36,007 nt of DNA from Desulfobulbus sp. (GTDB taxonomy: Bacteria; Desulfobacterota; Desulfobulbia; Desulfobulbales; Desulfobulbaceae), in the NCBI RefSeq assembly GCF_030824455.1, contig NZ_JAVBXR010000057.1, forward strand, positions 1-36,007. The letters are read 5' to 3'. Made by a program: the position numbers and the translations under genes. The first letter of the stretch is position 1. The number at the start of each line of letters is the position of its first letter. The notes beneath the pieces are model-generated. The model was not told where the DNA came from. It did no database searches and saw only the letters and a program-made list of their open reading frames with translations. Of this stretch, positions 16,570-23,818 are shown in pieces.

Positions 16570-17241
16570 ATGAAGAGGAAAACATCGTGGGTCATGGTGG
16601 TGTTATGCATGCTGTTGACGATCAGCGGCTGCGCCAACATCAAGGACGACGGAACCCGCACCCGGACTGAAGGCGCGGGCACGGGCGCGGCCATCGGCGC
16701 GGTTGCCGGCGGCGTGCTCGGGCAGATTCTCGGCGGCGACACCAAAGCCACCCTGATCGGCGCGGCCATCGGCGCTGCGGTGGGCGGTGTGGGCGGCTAT
16801 GCCTACGGCGATCATGTTGCCGGTCAGAAGGAGAAATACGCCAAAGAAGAAGAGTGGCTGGATGCGTGCATCGCCCAGGCCCGGCAAAAGAATCAGGAGA
16901 TTGTCGCCTACAACCAGAATCTTTCCCAGCAGATTGCGACCCTGCAGAAGGAAACGGCGGCGCTGAACAAGAAGATCAAGAACAAGACGGCGCGAACAGC
17001 CAAGCTCAAGGAACAAAAGGCGGCGACCGATTCGCTGCTTGAGGCGGCCAACAAAGAGCTGGCCACGGCCAAAACCGAGTTGGAGGCCCAGGGTTCGGTC
17101 TCGGCCGAGGCCAGGAAGAGCGGCAAGGACGATTACGCCGTTACCCTGGACAGCGAGATCGAGACGCTCAAGGGCAACATCACGGAACTGGAAAAGCGCA
17201 CCGGCGAACTGGCCTCGATGTCCGCCAGCATGTCGGTGTAA
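16570..17241 (+). CDS. Glycine-zipper lipoprotein with coiled-coil C terminus
   Basis: ATG 16570, with AAGGAG just upstream, opens a 223-residue protein with a lipoprotein signal ending in LTISGC (lipidated Cys21, followed by Ala, so outer-membrane sorting is expected). Residues about 36-80 are a glycine zipper: GAAIGAVAGGVLGQILGG, then IGAAIGAAVGGVGGYAYG, likely to insert in or lie against a membrane. From about residue 95 the protein is an amphipathic coiled coil rich in Lys, Glu, Gln and Ala. In position and localisation it is a candidate counterpart of the outer-membrane lipoprotein TagQ, which anchors TagR in Pseudomonas. I cannot establish sequence homology to TagQ from here. Confidence 0.8.
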   Translation: MKRKTSWVMVVLCMLLTISGCANIKDDGTRTRTEGAGTGAAIGAVAGGVLGQILGGDTKATLIGAAIGAAVGGVGGYAYGDHVAGQKEKYAKEEEWLDACIAQARQKNQEIVAYNQNLSQQIATLQKETAALNKKIKNKTARTAKLKEQKAATDSLLEAANKELATAKTELEAQGSVSAEARKSGKDDYAVTLDSEIETLKGNITELEKRTGELASMSASMSV

Positions 17242-17256
17242 CCTGGGAGATCGACC

Positions 17257-17751
17257 ATGAAAACATTTTCTTCACTGCTGTGCTGCCTGTGCGTCGCCGC
17301 CGTTCTCTCCGGCTGCGCCGGCCAAACCACCGATCCGCGTCAGGGTGGTCTGTTCAGTTACAATCCCGACGCCTATCAACAACGGCTGCGGGACCGGCAG
17401 GACAATCTTTCCAGCGCGGAGCAGGCCAATCAATCGGCCCAGGCGCAGACCGACGCCCTGCAGTCCGAGCAATCGTCCCGGCTCCAGGAGAAGGCCGCGC
17501 TTGAGAAGCAGTTGAAAAAGCTCTCCGCCTCGGTGGCCTCCCTGGAGAAGGGGATCAAAACCAAACAGGCCCAGACCGCTGCCCAGAAAAAGGAACAGCA
17601 GCGCATCCTTGCTGAAATCAATACCCTGAAAAATTCTGCGCGTACAGCCGACGACATCGCTGATCCAGAAGAAAAACGGCTTGAGCTGCAACGGTTGCAA
17701 AGCAAGCGGGACAAGCTGGAAAAAGAGGCCGCCAATCTGATGCGGCTGTAA
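17257..17751 (+). CDS. Small coiled-coil lipoprotein
   Basis: This 164-residue protein has a lipoprotein signal with lipobox VLSGC (Cys20, then Ala) and is otherwise almost all coiled coil (about 45-160), with heptad-like EKAALEKQLKKLSASVASLE and a C-terminal EEKRLELQRLQSKRDKLEKE. GGGAGA lies ahead of the ATG, 15 bp after the previous gene. It has no recognised family. Its coil resembles that of the preceding lipoprotein in composition and could pair with it or span part of the periplasm. Function unknown. Confidence 0.75.
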   Translation: MKTFSSLLCCLCVAAVLSGCAGQTTDPRQGGLFSYNPDAYQQRLRDRQDNLSSAEQANQSAQAQTDALQSEQSSRLQEKAALEKQLKKLSASVASLEKGIKTKQAQTAAQKKEQQRILAEINTLKNSARTADDIADPEEKRLELQRLQSKRDKLEKEAANLMRL

Positions 17752-17763
17752 TCGGCCCGGCCC

Positions 17764-18924
17764 GTGGCGTCTCTCATCCTCAGCACGGCCTGCCGACCAT
17801 TGCGCGGGTTTGCGCTTATTGTGGTCGGTTTGGCGCTGTACGGGCTTGGAGCGGCGCCGACGCCGGCGGCCTGGGCGCAGTTAACCGAGGAAGCGCAGTT
17901 GCTCACTGCGGCGGTGGAACAGATCCGCGACCACGGTCTGGCCGTGCCCAGGTCGAGCCGGAAGATCGCCGAAGATCTTCTCCGCGCCTACGCCCACTCC
18001 CTTGACGACTATTCCGATTATCTCACGGCCCGTGAATACGCCGCCTTTCTCGAGTCGACCAGCTCCGACTACTTTGGGGTGGAGATGGATATGCAGCAAC
18101 GGGACGGAACCTTGCGGCTCTATCCCTTCAAACGCGGGCTGGCTGAAAAAAGCGGCATTGCCCCAGGCGATGAACTGGTGGCGGTCAACGGCTCGCCGGT
18201 GTACGGCAAGTCGGTGTATGTGGTCGGCGCCATGATCCGGGGGGCGGAAGGCGCGACGGTGCAACTAACCATCAGAACCGGTCAGGCCATCCCCAGGTCC
18301 CTGACCCTGCGGCGACAGCGGGCCCACTACCAATCCGTTGTCTGGAAGGCCGCCGGCGCGGGTCATTTTATCCAGATAACCCGGTTCGCCAAGGACACGG
18401 CGGCGCAGTTGCGCCGTATCCTCGAAGGGGGCGGCAACGACGGGCGGCCCATTCTGCTTGATCTGCGCGGCAACCAGGGCGGCAGCCTGATCAGCGCCCG
18501 TGAATGCGCGGAACTCTTTGTCCGGCCCGGGACCGTGTTGTTTCAGCTGCGCGACCGGGACACAACTCAAAAAATCGAGGCCGAACAGCCGCAGCTCGCA
18601 GCCGGCAGGCTGACGCTGCTCCAGGACAACGACACCGCCAGCGCCGCCGAGGCGTTTATTGCCGCCCTGACCGCCGATAAACGGGCGCTTTCGGTGGGGG
18701 CGGCAACCTACGGCAAGGGGCTTGCCCAGCGGTTTCTGCCCCTGCCGGACGGTTCGGCCCTACTGCTGACCTATGCCGAGATCCTGACCCCGGAAGGCGT
18801 TGCCTTTCACCAGCGCGGCCTAGCCCCGGGGCTTCGCCTGCCCGAGGAACTGGCCCGTCAGGATTTCAGCAAGGAATCGTCGATCACTGCATTGTTTGAT
18901 TTCATCACCACGAACCAGGATTGA
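17764..18924 (+). CDS. S41-family C-terminal processing peptidase with PDZ domain
   Basis: This 386-residue protein has an N-terminal signal or anchor (hydrophobic run at about 14-38, possible cleavage at AWA), a PDZ domain (about 98-180, with GLAEKSGIAPGDELVAVNG) and an S41 protease domain. The catalytic Ser293 (in DTASAAE) and Lys318 (in TYGKG) are 25 residues apart, exactly as in algal CtpA and E. coli Prc, so the enzyme should be active. It presumably works in the periplasm. The GTG start follows the preceding stop by 12 bp. Prc-type enzymes clip or degrade envelope proteins; here a substrate among the operon's own products is plausible but unproven. Confidence 0.88.
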   Translation: MASLILSTACRPLRGFALIVVGLALYGLGAAPTPAAWAQLTEEAQLLTAAVEQIRDHGLAVPRSSRKIAEDLLRAYAHSLDDYSDYLTAREYAAFLESTSSDYFGVEMDMQQRDGTLRLYPFKRGLAEKSGIAPGDELVAVNGSPVYGKSVYVVGAMIRGAEGATVQLTIRTGQAIPRSLTLRRQRAHYQSVVWKAAGAGHFIQITRFAKDTAAQLRRILEGGGNDGRPILLDLRGNQGGSLISARECAELFVRPGTVLFQLRDRDTTQKIEAEQPQLAAGRLTLLQDNDTASAAEAFIAALTADKRALSVGAATYGKGLAQRFLPLPDGSALLLTYAEILTPEGVAFHQRGLAPGLRLPEELARQDFSKESSITALFDFITTNQD

Positions 18925-18939
18925 ATAAGGAGAAGAGGT

Positions 18940-21192
18940 ATGCGGTTACACACATTGACCATGGCGTTGGGCCTGCTGCTGGGAACCTTTGCGATTGTGC
19001 AGGGCGCGGTTGCGGCCGGCGAATCTTCCGGGACGGCGACAGCGACAGCACCGGCGGAGGCCTCCGCCGCTTCGGCTGCTAAACGGATCCCGATAAAGCT
19101 TGAGGGCAAGGAGTCGCTGCCCCTGCGGGTGTTGTCGCGCGCCTTTTCCAAGGTATATAAAAACCCCGACGTCGCCAGCTCCACCATCGAGGAAAACGTT
19201 CCGGCCTTCCAGGCCTATTACGTCTACGGCAAACAGGGTGGGGGCGATCTGGGGGGAGCGGTCTGGTATGAGGTTGGCCACGACAACCGGGGAACTGTGC
19301 TTGGCTGGATGTCTTCGGATGACGTGTTCGAGTGGAAGCAGACCATGTGCCTGTCCTACACCCACCCGGAGGGACGCTATCCGGTGCTGATGTTTGACAA
19401 AAAAGCGGAGTTGGAACGATTGAGCGGGCTGCCCAAAGAAAAACGCAAAGAGGCAGTGGAAAAATACTACATGGACATCGCCATGGGCGATGTTCCGCCT
19501 GAGTTTCCCATTGTGACCATTGAGCCGAAAAAGGCGGTCGACATCACCAAGGAGTTCTATCTGCTGCCGATTCTTGAATTCGGCGAGGTTCAGCTGGAAA
19601 ACCGTGAGGCCAGAATCCTCAAGCTGGCCGCCGTCACCGGCGAAGGGGCCGAGGCGCGGGAAAGCTCGGACATCAGGAAAAACAAGGACTACCTGCAGGA
19701 CGCCGTGCAGGACAGCACCTCGATTAGCCCGGCAGCCCTTGAAAAATTAGGCATCGACATTGTCTGGGTGATGGATGCCACCAACTCGATGATGCCCTAC
19801 GTCACCCAGACCCTGAAGGTGGTGGAAGAGGCCTCCAAACGGATATCGAGCAACGCCGCGCTGGCCAAGGCGGTCAAGTTTGGCGTCTGGGGGTATCGCG
19901 ATTCCATCTCCATTCCGGACATCGGCTACAACGTCAAGAATTATACCCCGGAACTCCAGAACATTGATCAGTTCATTCCCACCTTGAAAACCGTGGACGT
20001 CAGTTTGGCCGGCTCGGAAGGGTACGCCGAGGACGTGTTCTCCGGGGTGAAGGGCGCGGTTGACGAGACCGCCTGGACCCCCAACGCGATCAAAATCGTG
20101 GTCCTGGTCGGCGACGCCCCCGGCCATGAGCCGGGCCACAAGTGGAACGCCTCGGGACAGAGCCAGACCACCCTGCGCGCTATTGCCGACGACCGCAACA
20201 TCACCATCTACGCCATCCACATCAAAGATCCCAAGGCCGAGCAGTATCACGCGACCACCGCTGAACAGTTCCAGACCTTGAGCGTCAACAGGGGCGCCGA
20301 GGGCGGACCTTCCTACTACAGCACCCCTTCCGAGGACTTGGTTGGTTTTGAAAACGTCACCAAAAACGTGACCGACGCAATTATCGGTTTGCTTGAGAAA
20401 ATCAATCAAGAAAAGGGCAAGGCCGCAGCAACCGCCACCGCCGGTTCGGGCGGCAATGCGCCGGCAACGGCCAAAGCCGGCGTCTCCGACTTTGACGTCT
20501 CGTCGCCCGCGGCGCAGCCGGCCAAGCCGGGGACGGAACCGGCCGTGACGGCTGCCAAGGGGACCGTGAATCTCGACCTCTTTGAGGAGGCAAGCCCGGC
20601 GCCGGCAAAAGGCGAGCCGGCAAAGCCCGAGGGGCAAGCCCTGGCCAATGCGGCCCTGAAAGCCGCCTTTGTGCAATGGATCGGTTCCCAGGCCGGGGCG
20701 CAGGCGCCGCGCGACGTTGTCGCCTGGGTAACGGACAAAGACTTGCTCGCCACCGACATTCAATCGCTGGAGGTGCGGTTGCTGATCAACAAACGCCAGC
20801 TCGACTCCCTGCGGGAAACCTTGAAAACCATCCTTGCAGCAGGCCGCAAGGGCCAGATCAGCGGCGAGGATTTCTTCTCCTCGCTGCAGGCGGCGGCGGC
20901 CGCCACGGCCCGCGATCCAGAGATGATCAAACGGGCCAAGTCCCTGTCGCAGAGCGGGTTGATCCCTGAGTTTCTGACCGGTCTGCCCTACAAAAGCCGG
21001 ATCATGGATATGAACAACGAGCTGTGGAGCAGCTGGTCCGTGGACGAACAGGACATGTTCCTTGCCGATCTGGAGGCGCGGATCATGGCCTACGAAACAA
21101 TCCACGACGGCCCGGAGGGTTGGGTGCGGCTGAACAAGAGCGACGACCCCAGCGAGTATGTGTACCCGATCAGCCTGGAGCTGCTGCCCTGA
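18940..21192 (+). CDS. Periplasmic vWA-domain protein resembling the periplasmic part of PpkA
   Basis: This 750-residue protein has a signal peptide (cleavage near AVAA) and AAGGAGAAGAGG ahead of the ATG. Residues about 50-150 look like an SH3-type segment (GWMSSDDVFEWK). The vWA domain (about 272-480) carries a MIDAS of the form DATNS (Asp279) and a later Asp392 in VLVGDAPGHEPG, so metal binding is likely. A Pro/Ala-rich linker precedes a helical C-terminal region (about 570-750). The order of SH3-like segment followed by a vWA with this MIDAS type recalls the periplasmic half of the T6SS kinase PpkA. There is no kinase domain and no membrane helix after the signal. It sits between the protease and the ABC transporter genes. 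Confidence 0.8.
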   Translation: MRLHTLTMALGLLLGTFAIVQGAVAAGESSGTATATAPAEASAASAAKRIPIKLEGKESLPLRVLSRAFSKVYKNPDVASSTIEENVPAFQAYYVYGKQGGGDLGGAVWYEVGHDNRGTVLGWMSSDDVFEWKQTMCLSYTHPEGRYPVLMFDKKAELERLSGLPKEKRKEAVEKYYMDIAMGDVPPEFPIVTIEPKKAVDITKEFYLLPILEFGEVQLENREARILKLAAVTGEGAEARESSDIRKNKDYLQDAVQDSTSISPAALEKLGIDIVWVMDATNSMMPYVTQTLKVVEEASKRISSNAALAKAVKFGVWGYRDSISIPDIGYNVKNYTPELQNIDQFIPTLKTVDVSLAGSEGYAEDVFSGVKGAVDETAWTPNAIKIVVLVGDAPGHEPGHKWNASGQSQTTLRAIADDRNITIYAIHIKDPKAEQYHATTAEQFQTLSVNRGAEGGPSYYSTPSEDLVGFENVTKNVTDAIIGLLEKINQEKGKAAATATAGSGGNAPATAKAGVSDFDVSSPAAQPAKPGTEPAVTAAKGTVNLDLFEEASPAPAKGEPAKPEGQALANAALKAAFVQWIGSQAGAQAPRDVVAWVTDKDLLATDIQSLEVRLLINKRQLDSLRETLKTILAAGRKGQISGEDFFSSLQAAAAATARDPEMIKRAKSLSQSGLIPEFLTGLPYKSRIMDMNNELWSSWSVDEQDMFLADLEARIMAYETIHDGPEGWVRLNKSDDPSEYVYPISLELLP

Positions 21193-21197
21193 CCTCT

Positions 21198-21983
21198 ATG
21201 ACTGATGTCGTCTATCGTCTCCGGGATGTGGAGAAGCGCCGCAGCAAGGGCGGCGTTTCCTTTGTCCTCCGCATTCCGGAGCTTGACGTCTGTCGAGGCG
21301 AGTTTTGCTCGGTGGTGGGGCCGTCGGGCTGCGGCAAATCGACCCTGCTGGATATGCTGGCCCTGGTTATGGAGCCGACTCGTGCCGGCAGTTTCAGCGT
21401 GCAGGTGGGGCCGCGCGGCAAGCCCAGAGTTTTTGAAGTTCCTGGTCTTGCGGAAAACCGCGCCGCTCGGATCCGCCGCGCCAACATCGGCTATGTTTTG
21501 CAAAGCGGCGGCCTGTTGTCCTTTTTAAGCGTGCGCGAAAACATCATGCTCACCGCCCAGATCAGCGGCGTCGGCGTCAGTCGCGGCGAGTTCAACGACC
21601 TCGTCGGGGTGTTGGGGCTGACTGACCAACTCGACAAGAAGCCGCAGCACCTTTCCGGCGGGCAACGGCAGCGGGTTGCGGTGGCCCGTGCCCTGATCCA
21701 TCGGCCGATGATTATCCTGGCCGACGAACCCACCGCCGCCGTGGATTATCCCACCGCGCTCGACATCCGCGACGAACTGCACGCGCTGGCCAGGGAAATG
21801 GGCGCGGCGGTGATCATGGTAACCCACGACCGCAGCCTGGTGGACCAGGTGTCGGACCGGCAGGTGCGCTTTGAAACGGTGCGCACGGGCCGCGCCGAAA
21901 CGTTGGCGACCGCGTTTGCGGAAACCCGCGTTCCCGCACCCGTCGCTGGCGAACGACTGGCCCGTCCGGAGGTTGGGGCATGA
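21198..21983 (+). CDS. ABC transporter ATP-binding protein, LolD/MacB class (TagT-like)
   Basis: ATG 21198, 5 bp after the vWA gene's stop, gives a 261-residue ATPase; the frame runs further upstream inside the vWA gene but there is no homology there. Walker A is GPSGCGKST (41-49), the signature is LSGGQRQRVAVARAL (near 152), Walker B is MIILADEPTAAVD and the switch histidine is in VTHD. No Shine-Dalgarno is seen, so translation is probably coupled. Its stop overlaps the permease start (ATGA). The pair matches TagT and TagS of the Pseudomonas threonine-phosphorylation pathway in type; LolD or FtsE-like roles are alternatives. Confidence 0.9.
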   Translation: MTDVVYRLRDVEKRRSKGGVSFVLRIPELDVCRGEFCSVVGPSGCGKSTLLDMLALVMEPTRAGSFSVQVGPRGKPRVFEVPGLAENRAARIRRANIGYVLQSGGLLSFLSVRENIMLTAQISGVGVSRGEFNDLVGVLGLTDQLDKKPQHLSGGQRQRVAVARALIHRPMIILADEPTAAVDYPTALDIRDELHALAREMGAAVIMVTHDRSLVDQVSDRQVRFETVRTGRAETLATAFAETRVPAPVAGERLARPEVGA

Positions 21984-23782
21984 TTTTTCGGCTGGCCTTC
22001 AAGGACATTGTCCACGACTGGTTGCTGAGCCTTTGTCTGGTGTTGGCCATTTCCGCGATCATCGCGCCCCTGCTGATCCTGTTCGGGCTCAAGTTCGGGG
22101 CGGTTGAGACCATGCGCAGCCGTTTAGTGCAGGACCCCAAAAATAGGGAAATCCGTCCATTGACCACCCGGTCTTTTAGCCGCGAATGGTTTGACGAACT
22201 CAGGGCCCACCAGGCCGAGGTTGCCTTTGTGGCGCCCATGACCCGGCAGATCTCGGCCTCGGTCATGGCAACCAACGCAGCCGGCGACCTCAGGGAACCG
22301 TTGAGCCTGATGGTCACCGCGCCCGGCGACCCGCTGCTGCTTGAAAACAGCGGGGTTGTGCCGGAACCCGGCGAGTGCGTGCTCACCGAGGCGGCGGCCA
22401 AGGCGCTGAACGTCGCCGCCGGCGATCAGCTGACCCTGGGCGCGCAGCGAATCATCCAGGGGCGGTACGAGAATGGAACCTTTCCGGTGCGGATCGCCGC
22501 CGTGCTGGGCGAGCGGGCTTCCAGCCTGCGCGCCGCCTATGTCCGGCTGGAGGTTGTCGAATCGGTCGAGGACTACAAGGACGGCAGGGCCGTGCCTGCC
22601 TATGGTTGGCAGGGCGAGTTGCCGGAGGCTTACCCGGTGTTTGACGGCGCCGTGGTGCTGACCCCGGAACCCTTGAGCAAGCTGGACGAGGTGCTGCTGG
22701 TCAACAACACCGGTTTTTCCCGGGTGCAGCCGGTTGCGGGCGACGAGGCTCGGGACAAGCTCGGCTACGCCCCGGAACCGGGGTGGTCGGCGTATTGGAT
22801 CACGGTCCGGCAGCGGGCGGCCACGGAGGACAATCTCCAGGCTGTGGTCAACAAATTGCGGGGCAGGGGCGCCATTGTCGCGCCCTGGATTGAGCCGCTG
22901 GAGATTGGTTTGACGGTCGCCGGCGCATCTGGTCCGGTGACCGTCCAGCTGCGGGCGCGTTCCGATGTCGCGTCGTCGTCGGGGGCCGTTCAAGCTGCCG
23001 GCTCGACCCGCCCCCAGCGCGTCATTGTGGTCGCTCCGGATCTGCCGCTCAGCGAAGGCCCGGCGACCTTGCGCCTCAAGGTCGCGGACCGGGAGCTGCA
23101 GGCGCCGGTCCTGCTGCACAAGGGCGATGTCCCAGGCGGCCAGGCGCAGGCCAGCGCCGCCGTTGCCGGCACGTTCAACCTACTGCGCCACCGCAACGTC
23201 CGGTACGATTCCGCCGCCGATGCATTGCTGCTCTCCCGCCAGGGATATGCGGGGTTTCGCCTTTACGCCGCGACCATCGACGCGGTCGATGCGGTGCAGC
23301 AACGACTGGAACAGCAGGGCGTGACCGTGCACACCGAACGGGAGCGGATAGCGGAGGTGCGGCGGCTTGACCGCTATGCGACCCTGGTCTTCTGGTTGAT
23401 TGCCGCAGTGGGTGTGATTGGCGGCGTATCCGCCCTGACCGCCAGCCTCTACGCTTCGGTGGAGCGGAAAAAAAAGGAGCTGAACGTGCTTCGGCTGCTC
23501 GGTTTGCTGAAGCGCGAACTGGTGCTGTTCCCGATTTCCCAGGGACTGCTGCTGTCAAGCGGCGCCCTGGCCCTGGCGGCGGTGCTGTTTCTGCTGGTGG
23601 CCAGGGTAATCAACACCTTGTTTCGCGCCCAGTTGCACGCCGAGGAGTCGCTTTGCACCCTGTCGCTTGGGCATTTTCTGATTTTGGCTGTCGGCGTCTG
23701 GACCCTGAGCGTTGTTGCCGCAACTTTTGCGGCCCTGCGGGCAACCCGTCTGGACCCGGCCGAAGCGCTGCGCGACGAATAA
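21980..23782 (+). CDS. ABC transporter permease, FtsX/MacB type with large periplasmic domain (TagS-like)
   Basis: This 600-residue permease has type VII topology: TM1 at about 14-37, a periplasmic domain of some 430 residues, then three membrane helices at about 468-492, 514-540 and 564-585. The C-terminal end RLDPAEALRDE is typical of the FtsX/MacB family. Such exporters transmit force to the periplasm (mechanotransmission) or extract lipoproteins rather than move solutes through the membrane. It overlaps the ATPase gene by 4 bp, so the two should form a complex. In Pseudomonas, TagS with TagT acts upstream of PpkA; here it may act on the vWA protein or the two lipoproteins. Confidence 0.88.
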   Translation: MIFRLAFKDIVHDWLLSLCLVLAISAIIAPLLILFGLKFGAVETMRSRLVQDPKNREIRPLTTRSFSREWFDELRAHQAEVAFVAPMTRQISASVMATNAAGDLREPLSLMVTAPGDPLLLENSGVVPEPGECVLTEAAAKALNVAAGDQLTLGAQRIIQGRYENGTFPVRIAAVLGERASSLRAAYVRLEVVESVEDYKDGRAVPAYGWQGELPEAYPVFDGAVVLTPEPLSKLDEVLLVNNTGFSRVQPVAGDEARDKLGYAPEPGWSAYWITVRQRAATEDNLQAVVNKLRGRGAIVAPWIEPLEIGLTVAGASGPVTVQLRARSDVASSSGAVQAAGSTRPQRVIVVAPDLPLSEGPATLRLKVADRELQAPVLLHKGDVPGGQAQASAAVAGTFNLLRHRNVRYDSAADALLLSRQGYAGFRLYAATIDAVDAVQQRLEQQGVTVHTERERIAEVRRLDRYATLVFWLIAAVGVIGGVSALTASLYASVERKKKELNVLRLLGLLKRELVLFPISQGLLLSSGALALAAVLFLLVARVINTLFRAQLHAEESLCTLSLGHFLILAVGVWTLSVVAATFAALRATRLDPAEALRDE

Positions 23783-23818
23783 ATCCATAACGTATCGAAA
23801 CCATTGAAGGAGGGGAGA

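Noticed and set aside
19747..21105. A minus-strand open frame of about 452 codons opposite the vWA gene
   Set aside because: The vWA domain with its MIDAS is on the plus strand; the antisense product shows no domain.
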